Part shown: in pieces, positions 1 through 7,750 of the stretch
Layout: each line of letters begins with the position of its first letter
How positions within the stretch are numbered: the first letter of the stretch is position 1
Assembly: GCA_964504155.1 (NCBI GenBank)
Contig: CAZDCZ010000089.1
Coordinates: 1-11,560, forward strand
Origin: CAZDCZ01 sp964504155
GTDB lineage: Bacteria > Bacteroidota > Bacteroidia > Bacteroidales > UBA12077
Direction: 5' to 3'
DNA: 11,560 nucleotides
Position numbers and translations under genes: made by a program
Notes under the pieces: generated by a model
What the model saw: only the letters and a program-made list of their open reading frames with translations
The model's database searches: none
Told to the model about the DNA's origin: nothing

Positions 1-54
1 ACCTAAAAAAATAATTAATATTGTAGTGTAAATAATTAGAATTAATATTTTGTA

Positions 55-924
55 ATGCAAAAAGTATTAAAAACTTTAAAAATTTATTTAATAATAACCA
101 TTGGGTTATTTATTAATGCTTTAGGATGGACGGCATTTCTTATACCTTCTAAAATTACAGGAGGAGGTATTACTGGTGTTTCAACTTTAATATATTATGC
201 CACCGAATTCCCTATTGGAATATCTTATTTTCTTATTAACATTGTTTTAATAGGTGTTAGCATTAAGATTCTAGGTAAAAATTTTGTTATAAAAACTATT
301 TTTTCTACTGTAGTTTTAACTATTTTTTTATCGATATTGCAAAATGTTATTAAAGAACCTGTTGTAACAGAAAGCTTTATGTCTGCAGTAATAGGGGGGA
401 TACTTGCTGGTGTAGGTGTTGGAATAGTATTTACTCAAGGAGGGAGTACAGGAGGTACCGATATTATTGCTATGATGATTAATAAGTATAGAAATATTAG
501 TCCCGGTAAAATTATTTTGTATCTCGATATAATAATAATCTCATCATCATTCTTAATTTTTCATTCGATAGAGAAAATGGTGTATGGTTATGTTACAATG
601 GCTATTACAGCTTATGCTATCGATATGGTACTTACCGGAGCAAAACGAACTGTTCAAATGTTTATATTTTCGAAAAAACATGAATTAATTGCCGAGAAGG
701 TTAGTACAGAAATTAATAGAGGAATTACAGTTCTTGACGGACAAGGATGGTATTCAAAAAAAGAAACAAAAATATTACTAGTAATTGTCCGTAAACAAGA
801 ATCGAACCATATTTTACACATTATTAAAGATATTGACCCAGATGCATTTATATCTCTTGGAAGTGTTATGGGAGTGTATGGTTATGGTTTCGATAAAATT
901 AAGGGAAAAAGAAATAAAAAATAG
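55..924 (+). CDS. YitT family membrane protein (DUF161 + DUF2179)
   Basis: This is a multi-pass inner-membrane protein of the YitT family, whose transported substrate or exact role is not established. The 289 residues are a normal length. Hydrophobic segments lie near residues 10-30, 54-74, 82-98, 108-127, 153-170 and 176-196. Two glycine-rich motifs typical of the family are visible: GGGITGVS at 36-43 and GGSTGGTDII at 129-138. After the last membrane segment comes a soluble DUF2179-like domain (about 205-280) with RGITVLDGQGWYSKKE and a closing GVYGYGFD. The ATG at 55 is chosen because it directly precedes the first membrane helix; no clear Shine-Dalgarno is seen, as is usual in Bacteroidota. 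It runs in the same direction as the M23 peptidase 68 bp downstream, but no link in function is evident. The family call is firm; the function is open. Confidence 0.9.
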   Translation: MQKVLKTLKIYLIITIGLFINALGWTAFLIPSKITGGGITGVSTLIYYATEFPIGISYFLINIVLIGVSIKILGKNFVIKTIFSTVVLTIFLSILQNVIKEPVVTESFMSAVIGGILAGVGVGIVFTQGGSTGGTDIIAMMINKYRNISPGKIILYLDIIIISSSFLIFHSIEKMVYGYVTMAITAYAIDMVLTGAKRTVQMFIFSKKHELIAEKVSTEINRGITVLDGQGWYSKKETKILLVIVRKQESNHILHIIKDIDPDAFISLGSVMGVYGYGFDKIKGKRNKK

Positions 925-992
925 AGTAATTTAATAATATTGCTTAATTGTATTTTCTGTTATTAATTTAAAAGTGTAGTAAAAAAAAGATA

Positions 993-2240
993 ATGAAAAT
1001 TAAAAACATATTTGTAATACTAATTATTTTTTTATCTATTTTATTTGTAGGGACATATAAATTTTCCGAGAGTAGATCAATTGTTTCAAATTCAAGAATA
1101 TATACTTCCGAAATAAACGAAAATATAATCTATCAGAATATTAAAAAGGAGTTTGGAATAACTGAAGATTCGTTTAATATTATTACAGCAAAAATTAGAA
1201 GAAACGAAAATCTTGCCGGAATTTTGTCGTCATATATCGATAATAGTAAATTGAACAAGATTATTGCTGAAACTGGGAAGGTATTCGATTTAAGGCAAAT
1301 AAAGGCGGGAAAGCAATATAAAATTTATTTTACAAAAGATAGTGTTAAGAGTATTAATTATTTTGTTTACAAACATAGTCCAATAGAATACCTTAAAATC
1401 GACTTATCTGATAAAGTATGTGTTATTTATGGAAAGAAAGAAGTTGTAAATACTAGAAAAACTTGTAAAGGGACAATTAAATCATCGTTGTGGAATACTA
1501 TGTTGGATAATAATTTGAATCCTATGTTAGCTAATCGTCTAGCCGATATTTATGCTTGGTCGATAGATTTTTTTGGCTTAGAAAAAAACGATAGTTTTAA
1601 GGTAATTTATAACGAGCAAAGTGTAGATAGTGTTTCAATAGGTATAGGTGAAATTTATGTTGCCTGTTTTACGCATAAAGGAGATGAATATTATGCATTT
1701 GAATTTATGCAGGATAGTATTCTTAGCTATTACGACAGATATGGTAAAAGTTTGCAAAAGCAATTCTTAAAGGCTCCATTAAAATTTTCACGCATTAGTT
1801 CGAAATTTTCACGACGGAGATTTCATCCGATATTAAAGATTTATCGCCCTCATAGCGGGGTCGATTATGCCGCTCCAAGAGGAACTCCTATTCATGCTAT
1901 TGGTGATGGTGTTATTATAAAAAAAAGCTTTACTAAAGGTGCCGGTAATTATTTAAAAATTAAGCATAACGGTATTTATGTTACTGCCTATAATCATATT
2001 TCAAAATTCGCTAAAGGAATAAAAAAAGGGAAAAAAGTAAAACAAGGAGATGTGATTGCTTATGTTGGTAGTACAGGATATGCGACAGGACCTCATTTAG
2101 ATTTTAGATTTTATAAAAATGGGCGAGCAGTAGATCCTTTAAAAATAAAATCACCACCTGTGAAGCCTGTTGAAGAAAAAAATAAGAAAGAATTTGAAAA
2201 AGTAAAATTAAAATATTTGAAAAATCTTAAAAATATTTAG
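993..2240 (+). CDS. Membrane-anchored M23 family metallopeptidase
   Basis: This is a probable peptidoglycan endopeptidase acting in the periplasm. Residues 4-20 form a single hydrophobic N-terminal segment (signal anchor or uncleaved signal). Residues 40-260 resemble the N-terminal substrate-occluding region found in MepM/OapA-like peptidases. The C-terminal LytM/M23 domain spans about 265-385. Visible zinc and catalytic positions are H287 and D291 (HSGVD), H335 (YNHIS) and H368 in GPHLDFRF. In classical M23 enzymes that last motif is HLH and its second His binds zinc; here the residue is Asp370. Asp can bind zinc, and I recall non-His residues here in other Bacteroidota members, so this is not proof of inactivity. 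A lysine-rich tail (390-415) follows. The family is firm; catalytic competence is likely but unproven. Confidence 0.9.
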   Translation: MKIKNIFVILIIFLSILFVGTYKFSESRSIVSNSRIYTSEINENIIYQNIKKEFGITEDSFNIITAKIRRNENLAGILSSYIDNSKLNKIIAETGKVFDLRQIKAGKQYKIYFTKDSVKSINYFVYKHSPIEYLKIDLSDKVCVIYGKKEVVNTRKTCKGTIKSSLWNTMLDNNLNPMLANRLADIYAWSIDFFGLEKNDSFKVIYNEQSVDSVSIGIGEIYVACFTHKGDEYYAFEFMQDSILSYYDRYGKSLQKQFLKAPLKFSRISSKFSRRRFHPILKIYRPHSGVDYAAPRGTPIHAIGDGVIIKKSFTKGAGNYLKIKHNGIYVTAYNHISKFAKGIKKGKKVKQGDVIAYVGSTGYATGPHLDFRFYKNGRAVDPLKIKSPPVKPVEEKNKKEFEKVKLKYLKNLKNI

Positions 2241-2391
2241 AATTTGTCTATCCATTTAAATGCCGATTTGTAATAATAATTGTTTCGTTTTAACTTATTG
2301 GAAATCAGAAATATTAGGTGTAATTTTATTGAATAAAAAATTGAAATTAATATCTTGAAATAATTTTTAGGATAAAATTTGTTGTAAGTTT

Positions 2392-2432
2392 AACGAGTTG
2401 AAATCAACGAGTTATGTTTTGTGTTAAATTTG
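2392..2432 (+). promoter_or_regulatory. Possible promoter with tandem AACGAGTT repeat ahead of lipoprotein pseudogene
   Basis: TAAATTTG at 2425-2432 matches the Bacteroidota -7 consensus TAnnTTTG. It would start transcription some 35 bases upstream of the probable pseudogene start. No TTTG occurs at the expected -33 spacing. Instead that zone holds two identical AACGAGTT octamers at 2392-2399 and 2406-2413, 14 bp apart. They could be an activator site, or chance in AT-rich DNA. The rest of 2241-2391 shows no gene, clear terminator or repeat. Confidence 0.3.
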
Positions 2433-2471
2433 ATTGTATATAAGTATATATAATATTATGAAAAAGGATAA

Positions 2472-3040
2472 TTGTATCCAAAAATTAACTCAATATACCT
2501 TATACGTCTTTCCCTTTCTGTTTTTTCGTGTAGTCCCGAATATATTCCTAATATAATAAATACTCTAATGTTAAGTAATAAAGGAGAAATACAAGGGGAT
2601 TTTACTACCGGAACAAGTTTTTTAGATGGGTAAATGGCTATAGCAATTACCTATAATATTGCAGTTATGACAAATGCCAATTATATTAACAGAACTAGCG
2701 ATTTGATTAATAATTTCCATAAAAGTTTATTGCTTGATGGAGGTTTGGGATACTATTTAAAATTATCGAATATTGGAAGATTTGAAGTGTTTGGATGTTA
2801 TGGTTTTGGAACCGTAAAAGGATATTACGAAAACTCTATTATCGGCTCTATAATTACAGATGCTAATTATGTCCGATTTTTTATACAACCGGTTATTGGA
2901 GCAACAAGTCAGGCTTTCGACGGTAGTTTTGCTACGCGCATTGCATTTATAAAATGAGCCCAAATGTAGAAAATTTCGATTATCAACCATTAATATTTAA
3001 TATAGGAATTAGCTATAATATTTGGAAACATTACGAGTAG
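2472..3040 (+). pseudogene. Decayed small lipoprotein gene (one nonsense codon, one frameshift)
   Basis: This appears to be a broken gene for an exported lipoprotein of about 189 residues. From a TTG at 2472 the frame gives a signal peptide ending in the lipobox-like LSVFSC (Cys20), then SPEYIPN and on to LDG, where TAA interrupts at 2631-2633. The same frame continues at once (ATG at 2634) for 107 codons rich in alternating hydrophobic, glycine and aromatic residues (GGLGYY, FEVFGCYGFG), which suggests a small beta-barrel or beta-rich envelope protein. It then stops at TGA 2955-2957. Adding one A to the run at 2951-2954 restores a reading of 28 more codons (MSPNVENF to YNIWKHYE) ending at TAG 3038-3040. 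The 5' end is uncertain: an ATG at 2458 is out of frame with the lipobox. The last 10 bases overlap the end of purN on the other strand. I do not know a named family for it. Confidence 0.65.
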
Positions 3041-3609
3041 AATATTTTATTTATTACATCATTAATAATTTTTGGAAAAAAATTATACTCCAATTGATGA
3101 ATTTTTTGAGCTAAACTATCGGGTGTTTCGTTCTTTTCTATTAAACATTTTGATTGAAAAATTATATCTCCATCATCGTATTTACTATTAACAAAATGAA
3201 TACTTATTCCCGATTCTTTTTCCTTATTTGCAATAACAGCTTTATGGACATGCATACCAAACATTCCTTTTCCCCCATAATTAGGAAGTAAAGCAGGATG
3301 GATATTTATTATTTTATTGTTATATTCTGATATTAAGTCTTCGGGAAGTAACCATAAAAATCCGGCTAGAACTATGAAATCAATATTGTTTGATAAAAGT
3401 ATTTCGTGAATTTTTTGCGACTTATAAAAATCGGTTCTGTTAAAATCGTAAAAAGGAATGTTAAATTTTTGAGCTCTAGTTAACACAAAAGCATCTTTTT
3501 TATTGCTTAGAATTAATGAAATTTTGATATTTTCAATATTTTCGAAGTATTTTATAATATTTTCTGCATTTGTTCCCGAACCCGATGCGAAAATTGCAAT
3601 ATTTGTCAT
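3031..3609 (-). CDS. purN: Phosphoribosylglycinamide formyltransferase (PurN)
   Basis: PurN transfers the formyl group of 10-formyltetrahydrofolate to glycinamide ribonucleotide, the third step of de novo purine synthesis, in the cytoplasm. The 192 residues are close to the usual 190-215. The N-terminal phosphate-binding loop GSGSGTN-type motif reads SGSGTN at 9-14. The catalytic N-x-H is N102-I-H104 in INIHPALLP, and the conserved acidic loop is seen as YDDGD around 144-148, where D146 best matches the catalytic Asp. The start ATG at 3609 immediately precedes the first beta strand (NIAIFASG). It is transcribed divergently from acpP, with a 196-bp spacer between them. Its stop codon lies inside the 3' end of the lipoprotein pseudogene. 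No convincing promoter was found for it. Confidence 0.95.
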   Translation of the reverse strand: MTNIAIFASGSGTNAENIIKYFENIENIKISLILSNKKDAFVLTRAQKFNIPFYDFNRTDFYKSQKIHEILLSNNIDFIVLAGFLWLLPEDLISEYNNKIINIHPALLPNYGGKGMFGMHVHKAVIANKEKESGISIHFVNSKYDDGDIIFQSKCLIEKNETPDSLAQKIHQLEYNFFPKIINDVINKIFYS

Positions 3610-3671
3610 ATTTGACTGATTATTAATTAATAAAATTCGATACTAAAAACTAAAATAGTTAGATCTTTAGG

Positions 3672-3709
3672 CAAAAATGCTTAATAAAAAATAAAAAAAT
3701 GCATTTTTG
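3672..3709. promoter_or_regulatory. Operator-like inverted repeat between purN and acpP
   Basis: CAAAAATGC at 3672-3680 and GCATTTTTG at 3701-3709 form a perfect 9-bp inverted repeat with a 20-bp A/T-rich spacer. The right half also sits in a perfect 14-bp palindrome, AAAAATGCATTTTT at 3695-3708, so AAAAATGC occurs twice in the same direction 22 bp apart. The site lies upstream of the acpP promoter and could be a regulator site for either divergent gene. A hairpin role is possible but the spacer is long. No known regulator can be named from the sequence. Confidence 0.4.
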
Positions 3710-3730
3710 TATCAAAAAATAGGTAATTTT

Positions 3731-3762
3731 TTTGATTTATGTCAGTTATTTATATTTCTTTG
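3731..3762 (+). promoter_or_regulatory. Probable acpP operon promoter (TTTG-N20-TTTCTTTG)
   Basis: TTTG at 3731-3734 and TTTCTTTG at 3755-3762 are separated by 20 bp, the Bacteroidota housekeeping sigma spacing. The -7 element differs from TAnnTTTG at one base (TT for TA). Transcription would begin near 3768, leaving a leader of roughly 40 nt before acpP, which is A/T-rich with no strong Shine-Dalgarno. Confidence 0.55.
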
Positions 3763-3805
3763 CATTGTTAAAAATTAATCTATTTATTAATTAAAAATTA
3801 AAATT

Positions 3806-4042
3806 ATGTCTGATACTACATCAAGAGTGAAAGCTATAATCGTAGATAAATTGGGAGTTGATGAGAATGAAGTTACATCTGAAGCAAGTTTCACAAATGA
3901 CTTGGGTGCAGATTCTCTTGATACCGTAGAGTTGATTATGGAATTTGAAAAAGAATTCAATATTTCAATTCCTGACGATCAAGCAGAAAATATTGGTACA
4001 GTGGGCGATGCTATTAAGTATATCGATGAGAATGCAAAGTAA
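3806..4042 (+). CDS. acpP: Acyl carrier protein (AcpP)
   Basis: AcpP carries growing acyl chains as thioesters on a 4'-phosphopantetheine arm during type II fatty acid synthesis. The 78-residue length is standard. The attachment site is Ser37 in DLGADSLDTVELIM, followed by the acidic helix II that docks partner enzymes. The protein is rich in Glu and Asp as expected. It is the first gene of a run in which fabF begins 37 bp downstream (counting from the preferred ATG). Its codons include more of the common triplets than neighbouring genes, which fits high expression. No ambiguity in the call. Confidence 0.98.
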   Translation: MSDTTSRVKAIIVDKLGVDENEVTSEASFTNDLGADSLDTVELIMEFEKEFNISIPDDQAENIGTVGDAIKYIDENAK

Positions 4043-4079
4043 TTAATCATTGAACAAATTTGAAATAAATTTTGGTATT

Positions 4080-5333
4080 ATGGAATTGAAAAGAGTTGTT
4101 ATTACAGGTTTGGGAGCACTTACACCAATCGGGAATAATGTTGAAGAATATTGGAATAACTTGATGAATGGAGTAAGTGGTTCGGACTTAATTACTCATT
4201 TTGATGCATCAAAATTTAAAACAAGATTTGCTTGCGAAGTAAAAAATTACAATCCTAAAGATCACTTCGATAGAAAAGAAGCAAGAAAACTTGATTTGTA
4301 TGCTCAGTATGCTCTAGTAGCATCCGAGCAAGCAGTAAAAGATTCTAACTTAGATTTAGAAACTATTGATCACGATCTTGCCGGAGTGATTTGGGGATCA
4401 GGAATTGGTGGTATAGGCACTTTCCTAAATGAAGTTAAGGGCTTTATCGAAGGTGATGGAACACCTCGGTTTAGTCCCTTTTTTATTCCGAAAATGATTT
4501 CGGATATTGCCTCTGGTCATATCTCAATAAAATATGGCTTTAGAGGTCCTAACTTTTCCACTGTTGCTGCTTGTGCTTCATCTACTGTTGCTATTATAGA
4601 TGCCTTGAACTATATTCGTATGGGTAAAGCTAATATCATGATTACAGGAGGTTCAGAAGCAGCTATTAATGAAGCCGGAATGGGTGGATTTAATTCAATG
4701 ATGGCTATTTCTACTAATAACGATGAGTATGAAACTGCTTCTCGTCCATTCTGTAATACTAGAGATGGATTTGTTATGGGCGAAGGTGCAGGAGCTATTA
4801 TTCTTGAAGAATATGAACATGCAAAAGCTAGAGGTGCAAAAATTTATGCCGAAGTTGCCGGTGGTGGTATGTCTGCAGATGCATATCATTTAACAGCACC
4901 ACATCCTGAAGGTTTAGGCGCTAAGATTGTTATGAAAAATGCACTAAAAGATGCTAATCTGAAACCGGAAGATATTGATTATATTAATGTTCATGGTACA
5001 GCGACTCCTGTTGGCGATGGCGCCGAATTAAAAGGTATAAAAAGTGTTTTTGGCGATTATGCTTATAAATTGAATATAAGTTCTACAAAATCGATGACCG
5101 GACATTTATTAGGTGCTGCCGGTGCTATTGAAACAATAGCTGCTATTGGAGCAATGCAAAAAGGTATTATACCTCCAACTATTAATTATAAAGAACAAGA
5201 TCCAAAAATCGACGAGAGATTTAATTTAACTTTAAATAAAGCTCAAAAAAAAGAAGTTAATGTTGCTCTTTGTAATACTTTTGGTTTTGGTGGACACAAT
5301 GCTTCTGTTATTATTAAAAAATTCAACGAATAA
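4080..5333 (+). CDS. fabF: 3-oxoacyl-[ACP] synthase II (FabF)
   Basis: FabF condenses malonyl-ACP with acyl-ACP to elongate fatty acids. I start it at the ATG at 4080 (417 residues), because MELKRVVITGLGALTPIGN is the usual FabF beginning. A TTG 10 codons upstream at 4050 would add residues that fit no family. Active-site residues are all present: Cys165 in TVAACASST, His305 in NVHGTATPVGD, Lys337 in SSTKSMTGH and His342 in the same motif. The glycine-rich end GFGGHNAS (403-409) is typical. It follows acpP and precedes rnc with 8 bp between, so the three are very probably cotranscribed. Nothing is truncated or unusual. Confidence 0.97.
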   Translation: MELKRVVITGLGALTPIGNNVEEYWNNLMNGVSGSDLITHFDASKFKTRFACEVKNYNPKDHFDRKEARKLDLYAQYALVASEQAVKDSNLDLETIDHDLAGVIWGSGIGGIGTFLNEVKGFIEGDGTPRFSPFFIPKMISDIASGHISIKYGFRGPNFSTVAACASSTVAIIDALNYIRMGKANIMITGGSEAAINEAGMGGFNSMMAISTNNDEYETASRPFCNTRDGFVMGEGAGAIILEEYEHAKARGAKIYAEVAGGGMSADAYHLTAPHPEGLGAKIVMKNALKDANLKPEDIDYINVHGTATPVGDGAELKGIKSVFGDYAYKLNISSTKSMTGHLLGAAGAIETIAAIGAMQKGIIPPTINYKEQDPKIDERFNLTLNKAQKKEVNVALCNTFGFGGHNASVIIKKFNE

Positions 5334-5341
5334 TAGCTTTA

Positions 5342-6073
5342 GTGTTTAGAAAAATTCCTTCTTATAAATATTTATTTTCTGAAGACAGAGATTTCTATTT
5401 CTTTGTTAGAGATTTAATAGGGTATTTTCCAAAAAACATAAAAATATTTCGTGAAGCTTTCGTGCATAAATCAGCTTCAAATTATTTTAAAAAATATAAG
5501 AACATTAATAATGAGCGTCTCGAATATCTTGGAGACGCTATATTAGATTCTGTTATTGCTGAATTTTTATATAACGTTTACCCCAATAATAAAGAAGGTT
5601 TTTTAACTAAAATGCGTTCTCGACTTGTTAGTCGAGAACAAATGAATCAAATGGCCGAAATATTAGGGCTTAATCAATATATAATTAAATACATAAACTC
5701 AAGTAAAACAAAAAACATTTATGGTAATGCTTTAGAAGCTCTCATTGGTGCCGTTTATATAGACGGCGGATATGAAAGAACAAAATGTTTTATCATAAAA
5801 AAAATTATTCGAAAACATATTGATTTAGATAACTTAAAACAAAATGATACTGATTATAAAAGTCAGTTAATTGAGTGGGCCCAAAAAAATAAGCAAAATG
5901 TAGTTTTCGAAGATATTGAAAATAATGAAAAATTAGATGGATTAAATAATGTGTTTGCTACAGAAATAATTACCGATAATAAGGTAATAGGAACAGGTGT
6001 TGGACAATCGAAAAAAGAAGCTCAGCAAAATGCCGCTCGAGAAGCACTCCAAAATTCAATCATTAACACATAG
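5342..6073 (+). CDS. rnc: Ribonuclease III (Rnc)
   Basis: RNase III cleaves double-stranded RNA in rRNA maturation and mRNA turnover. The 243 residues include a catalytic domain (about 15-160) and a double-stranded RNA-binding domain (about 170-240, ending GVGQSKKEAQQNAAREAL). The signature NERLEYLGDAILD at 57-69 provides E58, E61 and D65. Glu132 in NALEALIGAVY matches the second essential Glu. The position equal to E. coli Asp114 is Asn129 here; it may be a lineage variant, and the other acidic residues are intact. The start is GTG at 5342, 8 bp after the fabF stop; no in-frame ATG lies closer to the conserved N-terminus. Operon placement after fabF supports the call. Confidence 0.96.
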   Translation: MFRKIPSYKYLFSEDRDFYFFVRDLIGYFPKNIKIFREAFVHKSASNYFKKYKNINNERLEYLGDAILDSVIAEFLYNVYPNNKEGFLTKMRSRLVSREQMNQMAEILGLNQYIIKYINSSKTKNIYGNALEALIGAVYIDGGYERTKCFIIKKIIRKHIDLDNLKQNDTDYKSQLIEWAQKNKQNVVFEDIENNEKLDGLNNVFATEIITDNKVIGTGVGQSKKEAQQNAAREALQNSIINT

Positions 6074-6147
6074 TATTTTTTTACCTTTCTTCAATATAAA
6101 TTCGAAAGATAATCTTTAAATTAGCTTCAAAATTATATTATTAAATT

Positions 6148-6573
6148 TTGAAGAAAAAAACACATAAACTAAACTTTAAACTAGATTTTAATTACGATGT
6201 AATTGGTATTTCTTCGCATGAGAATGATTATCGTTTATGTTGGGCAATTAATAAAAATACGAAATTAAATCTGTCGAAAGATGATGATTTAATTATTAAT
6301 ATTAAAAATACAGAATTAGTACAAAAGTTTTCAGTGTATTCATTTATTGATGAAGAAAATGAACTTAAATACGAGCTAATTGCTTGTGTATCAGAGAGTG
6401 GATTTTTATTCAAGAAATTAAAAAACATCGATTATATTTTAAAAATTTCGGGAGAAATTGACTCCTATTTGCTTAATCAACTTATAGTTAGATTAAATAA
6501 GATAGATATTGTAATAGCTTCATATAGTGTAAATAATCTATCGAAAAATGAATTAAAAAAGTTGGTATTTTAA
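6148..6573 (+). CDS. IPExxxVDY family protein of unknown function
   Basis: This 141-residue protein resembles the small IPExxxVDY-type proteins found next to rnc in Bacteroidota. Support comes from the N-terminal block HKLNFKLDFNYDVIGISS, then ENDYRLCWAINKNTKLNL, and from its position. The name-giving motif is poorly preserved: the likely match is LKNIDYILK around residues 91-99. The protein is soluble with no signal peptide or membrane segment. The start is a TTG at 6148; an in-frame stop at 6142-6144 leaves no upstream alternative except ATT at 6145. It lies 74 bp after rnc and 15 bp before the M42 peptidase. The molecular role is unknown. Confidence 0.65.
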   Translation: MKKKTHKLNFKLDFNYDVIGISSHENDYRLCWAINKNTKLNLSKDDDLIINIKNTELVQKFSVYSFIDEENELKYELIACVSESGFLFKKLKNIDYILKISGEIDSYLLNQLIVRLNKIDIVIASYSVNNLSKNELKKLVF

Positions 6574-6588
6574 ATTAATAAAAATAGC

Positions 6589-7638
6589 ATGTCGATAAAT
6601 TTTGAGTTATTAAAGAAAATTTCGGAAACTCCCGGAACTTCAGGTTTTGAAAAACCAATAAGAGATTTAATAATTAATGAGATAGAAGGTTTAGTTGATG
6701 ATATTAATGTCGATAATATTGGTAATGTTGTTGCTATAAAAAAAGGAAATAGTAAGAAGAGACTTATGATAGCTGCACATATGGATGAAATAGGATTTAT
6801 TGTTAGCCATATCGACGAAAATGGTTTTCTAAGATTTCATCCATTAGGAGGGTTCGATCCTAAAACCTTAACATCTCAAAGAGTTATTGTTCATGGGGAA
6901 AAATCTGTAGTGGGAGTTATGGGCTCTAAACCAATACATGTAATGAAACCTGAAGAGAGAAAAAAAGTAGTGGAGATTGACGATTTTTTTATCGATTTAG
7001 GAATGGGAAAGACAGAAGTAGAAAAAATAATTTCTGTTGGGAGTCCTATAACACGAGAAAGAGAATTAATAGAAATGGGTAATTGTATTAATGGTAAATC
7101 TCTCGATAATAGAATATCTGTATATATATTAATAGAATTATTGAAAAGGATAAAGGATATTGAAATTCCGTTCGATACATACGCTGTTTTTACAGTTCAA
7201 GAAGAAGTAGGAATTCGTGGAGCTCAAGTAGCAGCTCAGTCAATTCAGCCCGATTTTGGTTTTGGCTTAGATACCACAATAGCATATGACGTTCCCGGCT
7301 CGCAATTACACGAACAAGTTACAAAATTAGGAGAAGGCACAGCAATAAAAATAATGGATTCGTCTGCTATTGCCGATTATAGAATGGTAGAGTATATGAA
7401 GAAAATTGCCAACGAGAATAAAATTAAATGGCAAGCAGAAATATTGCCCGCCGGGGGAACAGATACTGCTAATATTCAACGAATGACGAAAGAAGGAGCA
7501 ATTACAGGTGCTGTTTCTATTCCTACCCGACATATCCATCAAGTAGTAGAATCGGTTAATAAAAATGATGTTGAAGAAAGTGTTAACTTGCTTGAAAAGT
7601 GTGTGTTAAATCTCGATAAATTCGATTGGAGACATTAA
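6589..7638 (+). CDS. M42 family metallopeptidase (glutamyl aminopeptidase/TET type)
   Basis: This is a cytosolic, dimetal aminopeptidase of family M42, members of which form large tetrahedral (TET) complexes and trim peptides left by proteolysis. The 349 residues match the family. Metal ligands and catalytic residues by motif are H64 and D66 (AAHMDEIGF), D173 (KSLDNR), E205-E206 (VQEEVGIRGA), D228 (GLDTT) and H317 (TRHIHQ). The ATG at 6589 gives the usual start just before SETPGTSGFE. A strong hairpin begins 3 bases after its stop codon. It probably belongs to the end of the acpP-led run, although M42 genes have no known tie to fatty acid synthesis. Relatives include cellulase-annotated FrvX/YsdC proteins, but the peptidase reading is better supported. 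Confidence 0.93.
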   Translation: MSINFELLKKISETPGTSGFEKPIRDLIINEIEGLVDDINVDNIGNVVAIKKGNSKKRLMIAAHMDEIGFIVSHIDENGFLRFHPLGGFDPKTLTSQRVIVHGEKSVVGVMGSKPIHVMKPEERKKVVEIDDFFIDLGMGKTEVEKIISVGSPITRERELIEMGNCINGKSLDNRISVYILIELLKRIKDIEIPFDTYAVFTVQEEVGIRGAQVAAQSIQPDFGFGLDTTIAYDVPGSQLHEQVTKLGEGTAIKIMDSSAIADYRMVEYMKKIANENKIKWQAEILPAGGTDTANIQRMTKEGAITGAVSIPTRHIHQVVESVNKNDVEESVNLLEKCVLNLDKFDWRH

Positions 7639-7725
7639 AAAAAAGGGAGAATAAATTTCTCCCTTTCTAACCCTAAAAATTAACCTATGTGTCTTACAAT
7701 TTTACTTGCTCTTCTTTGTAAGTTC
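7637..7725 (-). ncRNA. Candidate small RNA on the minus strand (hypothetical)
   Basis: On the minus strand this stretch has the shape of a trans-acting small RNA. TACTTTTG at 7738-7731 matches the -7 consensus TAnnTTTG. Next comes a 7-bp stem (CTTACAA at 7722-7716 with TTGTAAG at 7699-7693), a single-stranded stretch, then a 10-bp hairpin followed directly by T residues. Predicted length is about 89 nt. Weak points: no TTTG sits at -33, and stems read equally on the plus strand, so it could instead be a structured 3' UTR of the M42 gene. No known RNA family is recognised. Confidence 0.35.
7642..7666. terminator. Strong hairpin after the M42 gene, T-tract on the minus strand
   Basis: A perfect 10-bp stem (7642-7651 with 7657-7666; AAAGGGAGAA/TTCTCCCTTT) encloses a 5-base loop. 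On the plus strand it begins 3 bases after the M42 stop but is followed by CTAACCC, so the T-tract is limited to the three stem residues. On the minus strand the stem runs into eight consecutive T (7644-7637), an ideal intrinsic terminator. It may work in both directions. Confidence 0.7.
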
Positions 7726-7750
7726 GTCAACAAAAGTAAATTATTATATA

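Noticed and set aside
41..54. TATTTTG just ahead of the YitT gene as a -7 promoter element.
   Set aside because: It lacks the TAnnTTTG spacing, and transcription would start inside the coding region.
2763..2990. Minus-strand 75-codon ORF opposite the lipoprotein remnant.
   Set aside because: It is a mirror of the plus-strand pseudogene, rich in Ser, Asn and Cys, with no recognisable domain.
4050..4079. TTG start for FabF 10 codons upstream of the ATG.
   Set aside because: The extra residues do not match the family, and the ATG at 4080 gives the standard FabF N-terminus.
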